Shown here: one piece after another, positions 46,418 to 55,572 of the stretch
Layout of the letters: each line of letters begins with the position of its first letter
Numbering within the stretch: position 1 is the stretch's first letter
Source: Amycolatopsis pretoriensis
Lineage (GTDB): Bacteria; Actinomycetota; Actinomycetes; Mycobacteriales; Pseudonocardiaceae
Assembly (NCBI RefSeq): GCF_900107925.1
Contig: NZ_FNUJ01000003.1
Coordinates: 62,001 to 126,000 of the forward strand
Length of the DNA: 64,000 nucleotides
Direction of reading: 5' to 3'
Notes under the pieces: model-generated
What the model saw: only the letters and a program-made list of their open reading frames with translations
Told to the model about the DNA's origin: nothing
Database searches by the model: none
Program-made: the position numbers and the translations under genes

Positions 46418-47113
46418 GTGTGCGCACGTGTACTGGTCGCCGAGGACGACGAGAAGCAGGCCGAAGTCCTCCGCCTCTACCTCGAGAGCGAAGGTCACAC
46501 CGTGGTGCTGGCCCCGGACGGCCGCGCGGCCCTCGACGAGGCCCGCCGCGAGCGGCCCGACCTGCTGGTCCTCGACGTGATGATGCCCGAGGTCGACGGG
46601 TTGGACGTCTGCCGCATCCTGCGCGGGGAGTCCGACGTCGCGGTGCTGATGCTCACCGCCCGCGCGACCGAGGAGGACCTGCTCCTCGGTCTCGACCTCG
46701 GCGCCGACGACTACCTGACCAAGCCCTACAGCCCGCGTGAGCTGATGGCCCGCGTCCGGACGCTGCTGCGCCGGACGTCGGCCCGCGGTGAGCCGCCCGA
46801 CCCGGCGTTGCGGGCCGGCGCCCTGCGGCTCGACCCGGTCCGGCACGAGGTGTCGGTCGACGGCCGCCCGGTGGAGACCACCCCGGGCGAGTTCCAGCTG
46901 CTGGAGACGCTGATCCGGCAGCCCGGACGGGTGTTCACCCGGCGGCAACTGCTGGAGCTGACCCGCGGCGACGACCGGTTCGTCAGCACCCGGATCATCG
47001 ACGTCCACGTCCTCAACCTGCGCAAGAAGCTCGAGCCCGACCCGCAGAAGCCCGTCTACCTGCGTACCGTCTTCGGTGTGGGGTACAAGCTGACGGCGGA
47101 AAATGACGCGTAG
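46418..47113 (+). CDS. OmpR-type response regulator
   Basis: 231 residues. Receiver domain with acidic pair D10/D11, phospho-acceptor Asp53 in LLVLDVMMPEVDG, Thr80 and Lys102. A winged-helix DNA-binding domain follows (TPGEFQLLETLIRQPGRVFTRRQLLE; RIIDVHVLNLRKKLEPDP; VFGVGYKL). The start is the GTG at 46418, apparently leaderless: TAACCT at 46405-46410. It overlaps the kinase gene by 11 bp. Confidence 0.92.
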   Translation: MCARVLVAEDDEKQAEVLRLYLESEGHTVVLAPDGRAALDEARRERPDLLVLDVMMPEVDGLDVCRILRGESDVAVLMLTARATEEDLLLGLDLGADDYLTKPYSPRELMARVRTLLRRTSARGEPPDPALRAGALRLDPVRHEVSVDGRPVETTPGEFQLLETLIRQPGRVFTRRQLLELTRGDDRFVSTRIIDVHVLNLRKKLEPDPQKPVYLRTVFGVGYKLTAENDA

Positions 47114-49007
47114 CTTTCCTCTCCGCCGCAGTCTCGTCGTCCGGCTGACGGCGGTCTCCCTGCTGATCGCGCTGGGCTCGATCGCCGCGACCGCGTGGCT
47201 GGCCGTGCAGACCACGACCCGCGCGATCCAGCAGGAGCAGGGCCAGGCGCTGTCGGGCGACGCGACCATCTACACCGAGCTGATCGGCTTCGCCGCGGCC
47301 AACCACACGTGGGACCAGGTCGGGCCGCGGCTGCGGGAGCTGTCGGCCGGCACCGGCCGCCGGATCGTGCTGACCACCCTCGACCGGCGGGTCCTCGGCG
47401 ACTCCGGCGGCGAGCCGGTCACGCTGCCGGTGAAGGCGACGGCGTCGGTCGACCCGCTGCACGTCGACCCGGTGCTGCTGCCGCAGGCCGGGACCAGCGG
47501 CATCGACCCGCGCGCGGCGGGTCCGTTCCGGCTGCCCGCGGACGAACGCGGCGACCTCGACGGCCTGGCGAAGAAGGCCGCCGCGTGCCTGACCTCGTTC
47601 GGCTTCCCCAGCCAGGTGCGGGCGGGGCCGAGCGGCCGGCCGCAGCTCACCGGGCTCGACCCGCTCGCCGCGCGTTACTTCGCGGCCAAGTGCGGCATCT
47701 ACGACCTGGCCAGCCCGACCCCGACCGAGCAGACCGCGCTCGACAGCCTCGACGAAGCCGTCAACCGCTGCCTGCAGGCCCAGGGCGCCGAGCAGGTGAA
47801 GCTGGGCCTCGACTTCGACGCGCTCGGCGTCGCCGACCAGGGCCCGAGCCGTGCCTGCGTCGACTCCGCCCGCCGCGCGCAGCTGACGCCGTTCGTCGCG
47901 CCGCCCGCGTTGCTCTTCACGCTCGGCCCCGGCGGGTCGCAGCTGCCGACGTTCACGCTCTCGAAGGAGAACCTCACCCGGATCCTCGCGGTGACCGGCG
48001 GCGTGCTGGTGCTGGCCGCGTTGATCACCGTGCTGGTCGCGCGGCGGCTGTCGCGGCCGCTGCGCGCGCTGACCGAGGCCGCGAAGCAGGACCGGCCGGC
48101 GCCGGTGAAGTCCCGCGACGAGGTCGGCTACCTCGCGGCCGCGTTCAACGACCTCACGGCGCGGCGCGAACGCATCGAGGAGCAGCGCAAGGCGATGGTC
48201 AGCGACATCGCCCACGAGCTGCGCAACCCGCTCAACGTCATCCGCGGCCGGCTGGAGGCCGCCGAGGACGGGCACCTGCCGTTCGACCGGGCGCTGTCGA
48301 CGTCGCTGCTCGAGGAAACCGTGCTGCTGCAGCACATCGTCGAGGACCTGCAGGACCTCGCCGCGGCCGACGCCGGCCGGCTGCGGCTGCACCCGGAGCC
48401 GGTGGACGCGGCCGAGCTGGCCGGCCACGTCGCCGCCGCGCACGCCGACCGGGCCGCCGAGGCCGGCGTCACGCTCGCCGTCGAGCCGACCGGCGAGACC
48501 GCGTTGGACGCCGATCCCGTGCGGCTGCGCCAGATCGTCGGCAACCTGGTGACCAACGCGGTCCGGCACACCCCGCCCGGCGGCCGCGTGACGATCCGCG
48601 TGTCGTCCACTGTGGACGTTGTGACGCTCGCCGTCGCGGACACCGGCACCGGGATCGCCGCCGAGGACCTGCCGCACGTGTTCGACCGGTTCTGGCGGGC
48701 CGAGAAGTCCCGCAGCCGCCAGACCGGCGGCAGCGGGCTCGGCCTCGCCATCGTGCGGCACCTCGTGCAGGCGCACGGGGGCACCATCGCCGTCGAGTCC
48801 GAAGTGGACATCGGGTCGACGTTCACCGTCCGGCTACCGAAGCCGGATTTCCGTGGTGAGGGTACCGGGGTGCGGGACGCGCAGGACGTGCAGCTTCCGG
48901 GCGCCGTCGCGCAGGAACGTGACGGCGGCGGCGGTGACGGTCGCGGCCAGGGCGACGCCCCAGCCGAAGGTGATCGTCGTGCCGCCGCGGCGGATCGTCA
49001 GCCCTGA
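47103..49007 (+). CDS. sensor histidine kinase
   Basis: 634 residues. TM1 near 12-32 (LTAVSLLIALGSIAATAWLA), an extracellular domain of ~250 residues with four cysteines (AACLTSF, AKCGIY, NRCLQAQ, RACVDS), TM2 (ILAVTGGVLVLAALITVLVA), HAMP, phospho-His in SDIAHELRNPLNVI, and ATPase boxes NLVTNAVRHTPPGG, DTGTGIAAEDLPHVF, GGSGLGLAIV. The kinase core ends at TFTVRLPKP; about 50 more residues (Gly/Asp/Arg-rich) run antisense over the neighbouring pseudogene, suggesting the normal stop was lost. Unlike most HKs, the ligand domain could form disulfides. Confidence 0.9.
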   Translation: MTRSFPLRRSLVVRLTAVSLLIALGSIAATAWLAVQTTTRAIQQEQGQALSGDATIYTELIGFAAANHTWDQVGPRLRELSAGTGRRIVLTTLDRRVLGDSGGEPVTLPVKATASVDPLHVDPVLLPQAGTSGIDPRAAGPFRLPADERGDLDGLAKKAAACLTSFGFPSQVRAGPSGRPQLTGLDPLAARYFAAKCGIYDLASPTPTEQTALDSLDEAVNRCLQAQGAEQVKLGLDFDALGVADQGPSRACVDSARRAQLTPFVAPPALLFTLGPGGSQLPTFTLSKENLTRILAVTGGVLVLAALITVLVARRLSRPLRALTEAAKQDRPAPVKSRDEVGYLAAAFNDLTARRERIEEQRKAMVSDIAHELRNPLNVIRGRLEAAEDGHLPFDRALSTSLLEETVLLQHIVEDLQDLAAADAGRLRLHPEPVDAAELAGHVAAAHADRAAEAGVTLAVEPTGETALDADPVRLRQIVGNLVTNAVRHTPPGGRVTIRVSSTVDVVTLAVADTGTGIAAEDLPHVFDRFWRAEKSRSRQTGGSGLGLAIVRHLVQAHGGTIAVESEVDIGSTFTVRLPKPDFRGEGTGVRDAQDVQLPGAVAQERDGGGGDGRGQGDAPAEGDRRAAAADRQP

Positions 49008-49691
49008 CGCGGTCGGCTCCGGGAGCATGACCTCGAAGTTGTAGTTGACGTCCATGCGGCGAGGAACTCGATGCGGTCGTGGAGCTCTCTCGAGAGCCCG
49101 GCGTCCGCGTTCAGCTTCACTGCCAGTTGCGACGACAGCCCGGACGCGTTCTGGTTCGCGAACTCGACCGGGTGCGCCCGGATCGGGTTGGCCGGGTTCA
49201 GGAACCACGTCATGCCCTGGTGCGACGCCGCCTCGATTTCAGCGCGGGCGGGCGGGTAGCGCGTTGACCTGGCGGAGGTTGGCCGGCGTCTTCGCCACGT
49301 AGCCCAGGCCGGACCCGGTGGCGGCCTTGGACCTCTCGGTGATCGAGTACTCCGGAAGCGAGCCGCCGCGTCGAGCCGGTTCCGCAGGGCACTGTCCAGG
49401 TAGTACGGGTTCCACGGGCGCCGGTTCGCATAGAACCATCCCCAGCGTGGCCGGATCGGTGCCGACATCGTTGACAACGCCTGGCAAAATGGCGAGGTAG
49501 GGCGCGAAACGCTGCTCCGCGGTGAGAAGAGCCGCCGGTTCGGGGCACCGGGCGGGAGCGGGGCGAAGTACCCCCGGCGGGAACGGGCCCACCGCCGGGG
49601 GTACTTCGGCGGACGCGGTCCCGGCGCCGGCGACCCCGAGGAGGGTCGCCGCGGCGGCTCCGCCGTGGACGGTTCTGCGATCGATCACCAC
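48834..49691 (-). pseudogene. secreted protein gene broken by several frameshifts
   Basis: Coding-like peptides alternate between two frames on the - strand. Frame A: signal peptide DRRTVHGGAAAATLLGVAGA to GTDPATLG. Frame B: WFYANRRPWNPYYLDSALRN. Frame A: SLPEYSITERSKAATGSGLG to its stop near 49239. Frame B: EIEAASHQGMTWFLNPANPI through DRIEFLAA. Frame A again: MDVNYNFEVMLPEPTASGLT to LTTEIRLR at 48834. Four indels are needed to join them into one ~280-residue secreted protein with a near-C-terminal hydrophobic segment (FGWGVALAATVTAAAVTFL). No family recognised. Confidence 0.65.
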
Positions 49692-49697
49692 TGCCTC

Positions 49698-50525
49698 CTA
49701 GCCTTTGAGGCCGCTCTGGGCGAGCCCTTCGACGAACTGGCGCTGCGCGATGATGAAGACGATCAGGACCGGCACGACCGTGGTGGTCGCGGCGGCGAGC
49801 TGGACGTTCCAGAGGTGGCCGCCGTAGACGTCGACGTACTGCGTCAGCGCCACCGGCAGCGTGAACATGTCCTTGTCGGTCAGGTACACGAGGGGTTCCA
49901 GGAAGAAGTTCCACGTGTTGAGGAACGTGAAGATGGCGACCGCGGCCAGGGCGGGTTTCGCGATCGGCAGGGCGACCCGGCGGTAGAGCCCGAACCGGGA
50001 CAGGCCGTCGAGCCGGCCCGCCTCTTCGAGCTCGCCCGGGATCGTGATGAAGAACTGCCGCATCACGAACGTCGCCAGCACGCTCGGCGCGCCGAAGATC
50101 GGCACGATGATGAGCGGCCAGTGCGTGTTGGTCAGGCCGAGGTCGTCGACCACCCGGAACAGCGGGATGATCGTGACCTCGCTCGGCACCATGAGTCCGA
50201 TGAGGATCAACGCGAACAGCTTCTCGCCGCGGAACCGGATGCGCGCGAACGCGTACCCGGCGAGCGAAGAGAAGAACATCGTGCCGAGCGTGACGAGCAC
50301 GGCGATGTACAAGCTGTTGAAGTACTGCCGCGCCAACGGGAAGTCCGTGAACGCGGTCCGGTAGTTCTCCCACTGCGGCTGGTTCGGGAACAGCTTCGGC
50401 GGGTACGCGAGCACTTCGTTGGCCGGCAGCAGCGACGCCGTGATCATCCACCACGTGGGGAACACGAACGGCACGGCCAGCACGACCATCACCGCGTAGC
50501 AGGCGATCTTGGCCCTACGACTCAT
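49698..50525 (-). CDS. carbohydrate ABC transporter permease (MalG type)
   Basis: 275 residues, six hydrophobic segments, with the EAA loop EEAGRLDGLSRFGLYRRVALPIAKPAL that contacts the ATPase and the PTWWMITASLLP and MVPSEVTIIPLF patterns of MalG-like proteins. Overlaps the upstream permease gene by 11 bp. No ATPase gene is in the operon; such systems usually share an MsiK-type ATPase. Confidence 0.92.
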   Translation of the reverse strand: MSRRAKIACYAVMVVLAVPFVFPTWWMITASLLPANEVLAYPPKLFPNQPQWENYRTAFTDFPLARQYFNSLYIAVLVTLGTMFFSSLAGYAFARIRFRGEKLFALILIGLMVPSEVTIIPLFRVVDDLGLTNTHWPLIIVPIFGAPSVLATFVMRQFFITIPGELEEAGRLDGLSRFGLYRRVALPIAKPALAAVAIFTFLNTWNFFLEPLVYLTDKDMFTLPVALTQYVDVYGGHLWNVQLAAATTTVVPVLIVFIIAQRQFVEGLAQSGLKG

Positions 50526-51399
50526 GGAACACCCACCGCTTCCGCATCCGCCACTGCAGCAGCGTGAGCACGAGGATGACGAGGAACAGCACGACGGCCA
50601 GCGCGGAGCCGTAGCCGAGGTCGTGGTTGGCGAACGCCTGCTGGTAGAAGTAGAACACCAGGACGTTGGTGCTGTCGGCGGGCCCGCCCAGGGTCAGCAC
50701 CTGGATCTGCGCGAACACCTGCAGCGCACCGGCGACGGTGATGATCGCCGTGAGCAGCGTCGTCGGGCTGATCATCGGCAGCATCACCGAGCGGAACCGC
50801 CGCCACGGCCCGGCACCGTCCAATTGCGACGCTTCCATGACGGACGCCGGGATGCCCTGCAACGCGGCGAGGAACAGCACCATGTTGAGCCCGACGTTCT
50901 TCAGCACCTGCACGACGATCACCGAAAGCATCGCGGTGCCGTTGCCCCGCAACCAGTTCGGCCCGTCGACCCCGATCGTCTGCAGCAGCGAGTTGATGCC
51001 GCCGTTGTCCTGCAGGAGGAAGTTCCAGACGATCGTCCACGCGACGAGCGTGACGACCACCGGCGAGAAGAACACCGTCCGGAACACCGTGGTGCCGCGC
51101 AGCTTCAGGTTGAGCAGCAACGCCAGCGACAGCGCGAGCGCCAGGTTCAGCACGACCAGGCCGACGCAGAAGATCGCCGTGGCACGGGCGACCTTCGGCG
51201 CGGTCGGGTCGTCGAAGAGCTTCGCGTAGTTGTCCGCACCCGCGAACGACGACGTCCCGGCCAGCAGGTTGACGTCCTGGAAGCTGTACCAGACCACCGC
51301 GACCAGCGGCGCGACGACGAAGGCGAGGAACCCGAGAGCCTGCGGGGCGACGAAGAGCCACCCCGCCAGCTCGTCGCGCTTCTTCGTCGTCCACGTCAT
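50515..51399 (-). CDS. carbohydrate ABC transporter permease (MalF type)
   Basis: 294 residues, six hydrophobic segments; EAA loop MEASQLDGAGPWRRFRSVMLPMISP; opening LAGWLFVAPQALGFLAFVVAPLVAVVWYSFQ is typical. Start ATG at 51399 overlaps the binding-protein stop (ATGA). Confidence 0.92.
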   Translation of the reverse strand: MTWTTKKRDELAGWLFVAPQALGFLAFVVAPLVAVVWYSFQDVNLLAGTSSFAGADNYAKLFDDPTAPKVARATAIFCVGLVVLNLALALSLALLLNLKLRGTTVFRTVFFSPVVVTLVAWTIVWNFLLQDNGGINSLLQTIGVDGPNWLRGNGTAMLSVIVVQVLKNVGLNMVLFLAALQGIPASVMEASQLDGAGPWRRFRSVMLPMISPTTLLTAIITVAGALQVFAQIQVLTLGGPADSTNVLVFYFYQQAFANHDLGYGSALAVVLFLVILVLTLLQWRMRKRWVFHES

Positions 51400-52685
51400 C
51401 GGCTCAGCGCCGGGTCGATCGCCTGGCAGACGCCGGCCAGCGCGGCGGGCACGTTCGCGTCCGGCTTCCACATCGGGTCCAAAGCGGACTGGACGAGCGA
51501 CGCGATCCGCGCGCTCCCGGTGTGCGACGGCAGCACCGCGCCGGTCTTGATCCCGTTGACGACGACGTTCTGCAGCTGCTCCTGGCTGAACAGCGGGTTC
51601 GCCTTCGCCAGGGTGGCGGCGTTGAGCAGGCTGTCGCGGGCCGGCGGGAAATACTGGCCGAGCTTCGCGGAATTGGCCGGGTTGGTGAAGAACGCGAGGA
51701 AGTCCGCGGCGGCCTTGGCGTGCTTGCCCTTGACCGGGACGCCGATCCCGGCCTGGCCGATGACCTGCGCGGCCGCCTTCGGCCCGGCGGGCAGCGGGAC
51801 GATCCCCCACTCGAACGGCTTGGCCTTGAGCAGCCCGGCGCGGCTGATCTGCGCGATCGTCAGGCCCGACTCGCCGGCGAAGAAGTCCGCCGTCGTGCCC
51901 GGGCCCGGCAGTGCCTTGTCGGTGAAGATCGCCTGGTGCAGGAACGTCATCGCGGACGTCATCTCCGGGGAGGTGAACCCGCACGTCTTGCCGTCCGGGC
52001 CCCAGGCGTCGGCGCCGAAGCCGCGCCAGACCGAGGCGAGCAGCACCCACTGCTTGTACTCGAACTCGCGGATGACCAGGCCGGCCTTGCCGGTGTCCTT
52101 CGCGGCGACCTGGGTGGCGATCCGCTTGGCCGCGTCCCAGGTCCACCGTCCACTCGCGAGCAGCTGGTCCGGGGTTTCGGTGATCCCGGCCTGGGTCAGC
52201 AGGTTCTTGTTGTAGAACATGCCGAACGGCGAGGTCGAGAACGGGTAGGCGTAGAGGCCGTCGTCCTTGGTCCACAGCTTCGTCGCGGACGGCACCAGCT
52301 CCCCGGCGTCGTACCCGGCGGCACTGTCCAAAGTGGGCTTGAGGTTCGTCAGCGCCCCGGACTGGACGAAGTCCGGGGCATCGCGCTCGAGGATCCACGC
52401 GAGGTCCGGCGGGTTGCCGCCGGAGAGCTGCGTGGTGAGCGCGGCCGAGTACGCGCTGGTGTCGCCCGGGACGACGTCGAACTTGACCGACGTGACCTCC
52501 GGGTGGGCCGTGCGGTACTCGGTGGCGATGGAGTCGAAGAGGGCGAGCTGGTTCTTGTCCGTCGTCCAGACGGTCATGCGCAGGGCGATGTTCTTGTCGT
52601 CGCCGGCGCCGCCCGAGCACGCCGTCGAAGCCAGTGCGACGGCGGACAGGGCCGCGGCGAGCAGCCGGATTCTCCGGTAGGCCAC
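51396..52685 (-). CDS. carbohydrate-binding lipoprotein of the ABC transporter
   Basis: 429 residues. Lipobox ASTACSG (Cys23), then a type-1 extracellular solute-binding fold (ALRMTVWTTDKNQLALFDSIATEYRTAHPEVTSVKFDVVPG; FSTSPFGMFYNKNLLTQAG). GTG start with AGGAGG upstream. Transport substrate is probably an oligosaccharide or sugar; the LacI repressor and FAD oxidoreductase share its control. Confidence 0.92.
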   Translation of the reverse strand: MAYRRIRLLAAALSAVALASTACSGGAGDDKNIALRMTVWTTDKNQLALFDSIATEYRTAHPEVTSVKFDVVPGDTSAYSAALTTQLSGGNPPDLAWILERDAPDFVQSGALTNLKPTLDSAAGYDAGELVPSATKLWTKDDGLYAYPFSTSPFGMFYNKNLLTQAGITETPDQLLASGRWTWDAAKRIATQVAAKDTGKAGLVIREFEYKQWVLLASVWRGFGADAWGPDGKTCGFTSPEMTSAMTFLHQAIFTDKALPGPGTTADFFAGESGLTIAQISRAGLLKAKPFEWGIVPLPAGPKAAAQVIGQAGIGVPVKGKHAKAAADFLAFFTNPANSAKLGQYFPPARDSLLNAATLAKANPLFSQEQLQNVVVNGIKTGAVLPSHTGSARIASLVQSALDPMWKPDANVPAALAGVCQAIDPALSR

Positions 52686-52697
52686 GATGCCTCCTGG

Positions 52698-52709
52698 TTA
52701 TTCGAATTA
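52698..52709. promoter_or_regulatory. LacI operator before the ABC operon
   Basis: TTATTCGAATTA, a 12-base near-palindrome, 12 bp upstream of the binding-protein start. It matches the perfect TAATTCGAATTA at 55502-55513 in 11 of 12 positions. Confidence 0.6.
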
Positions 52710-52758
52710 GCAGCGACGGTAGGTTCCGCCGCCAAAGCTGTCAACAGGCCATTCGGCC

Positions 52759-53814
52759 TCAGCGGGAGTCTGTTGTGGAGGGTCCGGTCGTGGTGGCGCC
52801 CTCGTGGATCGTGCACGGCAGGAGCAGCTGGCGGGGCTGGGGGTTCTTCAGCAGCCCGACGAGCACGCGCACGGCGTGCGCGCCCATTTCGTGACGCGGG
52901 ATGCGGAACATCGACCAGTCCGTGCCGGTGCTCGGCACGGCGTGCGCGTGGGGCTGCTGCGACGGGTCGGCGTCCCCGAGCACCACAATGGACAGGTCGG
53001 CGGGCACGTCCAGGCCGAGCTCGTGCGCGCGGGCCAGGATCCCGTCGGCCATCGCCGAGCTCTCGACGAGCAACGCCGTGACACCCTCGTCGAGCGCCTG
53101 CCGCAGCGCGACCGCCGGGTCGTCGGCGAGGAAGACCAGCGGCGGCCGGCGGTGCTTGCGCGCCGCCGCTTCGTAACCGCTGCGGCGATCGAGCGTCGGC
53201 TCGTTCTCCTCGGTCACGCTGAGCAGTCCGATCCGGCGGTGTCCGAGGCCCCACAGCCGTTCGTGGACCTCACGGGTGGCGGCGACGTAGTCCGCGCCGA
53301 CGTAGCTGATCGGCCCGGTCGGCGACTCGCGGCGCCCGACGAACACGAACGGGAACTGCTCCTCGACGAGCTGCGCGAGCTCTTGGGGGTCGTTGTGCCG
53401 GCCGAGCAGGACCGAGCCGTCGGCGATGCGCAGCCGGTTCGTGCCCGCCTCGTAGATGCGGCGGCGCCCGTCGCGGCGGCCACCGCTGGTGAACAGCAGC
53501 AGGTCGAAGCCCTGCGCCTCGGCTTCCTCCTCGATGCCGAGCAGGAACGGCCGGTAGAAGTCGGCCACGCCGGAGGGGAACACCGACTCGTAGGTGAAGA
53601 CGCCGAGGATCTGGTTGGACCCGCCGCGCAGCCGGCGGCCCATGATGTCCACCGTGTACCCGGTTTCGCGCAGCACCTGCTGCACGCGGTCGCGGGTCTC
53701 GGGGGTGATGCGCAGGCTGTCGGAGCCGTTGAGCACCATGGACACGACGGCCTGCGAGACGCCTGCCAGCCGCGCCACCTGGGCCTGCGTGACCCGGCCC
53801 GAACCCGCCGTCAT
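52759..53814 (-). CDS. LacI family repressor
   Basis: 351 residues. N-terminal HTH and hinge (TQAQVARLAGVSQAVVSMVLNGSDSLRITPETRDRVQQVLRETGYTVDIMGRRLR), then a sugar-binding-protein fold (QILGVFTYESVFPSGVADFYRPFLLGIEEEAE; GHRRIGLLSV). It lies between the ABC operon and the FAD oxidoreductase gene, all on the same strand; both flanking promoters carry the TTCGAA-centred operator, so it is the probable regulator. Confidence 0.9.
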   Translation of the reverse strand: MTAGSGRVTQAQVARLAGVSQAVVSMVLNGSDSLRITPETRDRVQQVLRETGYTVDIMGRRLRGGSNQILGVFTYESVFPSGVADFYRPFLLGIEEEAEAQGFDLLLFTSGGRRDGRRRIYEAGTNRLRIADGSVLLGRHNDPQELAQLVEEQFPFVFVGRRESPTGPISYVGADYVAATREVHERLWGLGHRRIGLLSVTEENEPTLDRRSGYEAAARKHRRPPLVFLADDPAVALRQALDEGVTALLVESSAMADGILARAHELGLDVPADLSIVVLGDADPSQQPHAHAVPSTGTDWSMFRIPRHEMGAHAVRVLVGLLKNPQPRQLLLPCTIHEGATTTGPSTTDSR

Positions 53815-53862
53815 CGGTGACTCCCTCCCGTGCGGTTCGCCTGGACTCTACCGGCGGCACGG

Positions 53863-55482
53863 TCAGTAACCCCGCACTTCCGGCCACCGGCGCTCCACCC
53901 CGGCGGCGTCCAACACGCGGGCGAAGTCTTCGAAGAGCCGGATGTCTTCCCGGACGGCCTTCGGTTCGACGTCCTCGCTGATGGCGAACGCCGCGAGCAG
54001 CCCCGCGACCTCGCCGATGTTCCACTCCACCGGGTGCAGCCGGAAGCAGCCGTTGGTGATGTGCGTGGTGCCGATGTTCTTGCCGGCGGGCAGCAGGTTC
54101 TTGGTGCGGATGGGCAGCAGCGCCCCGAGCGGGATCTCGTAGGGCACGCTGGCGACGTCGATGTAGTTGTCGCCGCCGGTCGACGGGTGCAGGTCGATCC
54201 GGTAGCTCCCGACACCGACGGCGTCCGCGCGGCGCACCTGGCCGTCCACGCCGAGGATTTCCGCCGAGACGTCGTGCTCGGTGACGGTCGTGACCGCCTT
54301 GATGCGCCGTGCTTCGCGGACGTACGCGGATTTCGCGAGTCCGTCCTTTGTGTCCGTCACATCGGGACGGAGCTTGAGCCCCGGGAAGCCGGTGCCGCCG
54401 TCCGCGCGGGGCGCTTCGGTCTGGAGCCAATAGAGGACGGACAGACTGAGCTGCTTGGCCTCGTGGTGCGCTGCTGCGACGTCCGCTTCGGTCGTGTGGC
54501 CGGGGATCGTGAGCGCGGGCTTGAGCCAGTAGTCGTTGAGCGGCCAGTTGACGAGCGTGATGTCGGAGTCGAACGCGCCTTCGGTGTGCAGGTTGCGGGC
54601 GAGGATGCGGCGGAAGGCCCACAGTTCCTTGTCGCCGGCGTCGGCGCTCTGGTCGGCGCTCACCGCGAGGGGGTCGCCGGGCGGGTTCGGGACGAAGGTG
54701 CGTTTCACCGGTTCGAGCGTCCGCGGGTCCGGGGCGACGAAGCCGAGCAGCGGCCCGGGCCAGAAGTCCGGCTGGTAGTCGCGCCAGAAGCCGTACATCT
54801 CCGGCTGGTCGATGACGTGGTTTTCGCCTTCGTGGTGGGAAACCGCGAAGCAGTAGGTGATTCCCTGCAGGTTGGCCGGGGCGGCTTCGTCGGGCGCGTG
54901 CGGTTCGTCGTGCGTGCTCTTCGCTTCCGCGCCGGTGACGTGTTCGGTGCCGGTGAGCGGCAGCAGGTCGCCGTTTTCGGTGGCGTCGACGACGTACTGG
55001 GCCCGGACGGTGATCCGTTCCTCGCCATTCTCGAGCGTCACGGCGTCGACGCGATCTCGTGTCGTGTGCGCTTCGACCGGCCGGTGGTGGCGCAGGACGT
55101 GGATCCGCCCGGCGCTGACGTGCGGCGCGAGCATGGCCTCGATGACCGCGAGGGCGACGCGGGGTTCGCCGCAGAGCTTGCTGACGCGCCCGGCCCCGGG
55201 GTTCAGCTCGGACCGTTTCGCGGCTTCGGCCCGCAGCGGGTAGTGGCGGCGGTAGTGGTCACGGATGCCTTGGCGCAGGTCGCGGTAGGTGCGGGTGGAG
55301 CCGAACCGCTCGATCCAGGGGTTCTCGTCCGGCGGCACGGCCTGCGCGGTGAGCTGCCCGCCGAGCCAATCGGTCTCCTCGGTGAGCACGACGCGCCGTC
55401 CATGGGCCGCGGCGGCCAGCGCGGCGGCGACCCCGCCGAGTCCGCCGCCGACCACCAGAATCTCCGTGTCCAGTTCCCTCAT
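53863..55482 (-). CDS. FAD-dependent oxidoreductase (FAD_oxidored family)
   Basis: 539 residues. FAD motif EILVVGGGLGGVAAALAAAAHGRRVVLTEETDWLGGQLTAQAVPPDE is typical of the PF12831-type family found in carbohydrate operons; YVVDATENGDLLPLTG and LLPAGKNIGTTHITNGCFRLHPVEWNIGE are further family segments. Reaction unknown; it may modify a sugar brought in by the adjacent ABC system. Its promoter carries the same operator as that operon. Confidence 0.85.
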   Translation of the reverse strand: MRELDTEILVVGGGLGGVAAALAAAAHGRRVVLTEETDWLGGQLTAQAVPPDENPWIERFGSTRTYRDLRQGIRDHYRRHYPLRAEAAKRSELNPGAGRVSKLCGEPRVALAVIEAMLAPHVSAGRIHVLRHHRPVEAHTTRDRVDAVTLENGEERITVRAQYVVDATENGDLLPLTGTEHVTGAEAKSTHDEPHAPDEAAPANLQGITYCFAVSHHEGENHVIDQPEMYGFWRDYQPDFWPGPLLGFVAPDPRTLEPVKRTFVPNPPGDPLAVSADQSADAGDKELWAFRRILARNLHTEGAFDSDITLVNWPLNDYWLKPALTIPGHTTEADVAAAHHEAKQLSLSVLYWLQTEAPRADGGTGFPGLKLRPDVTDTKDGLAKSAYVREARRIKAVTTVTEHDVSAEILGVDGQVRRADAVGVGSYRIDLHPSTGGDNYIDVASVPYEIPLGALLPIRTKNLLPAGKNIGTTHITNGCFRLHPVEWNIGEVAGLLAAFAISEDVEPKAVREDIRLFEDFARVLDAAGVERRWPEVRGY

Positions 55483-55501
55483 GAGCCCTTCCCGGCGCTG
55501 A

Positions 55502-55513
55502 TAATTCGAATTA
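55502..55513. promoter_or_regulatory. LacI operator before the FAD oxidoreductase
   Basis: Perfect 12-bp palindrome TAATTCGAATTA, 19 bp upstream of the start at 55482. An 11/12 match lies before the ABC operon at 52698-52709. Confidence 0.65.
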
Positions 55514-55572
55514 CTACGCGGGTATGGTGCGACGCGGGCGCACTGGGCGTCAAGAGTCAGAACCGGACAGGA

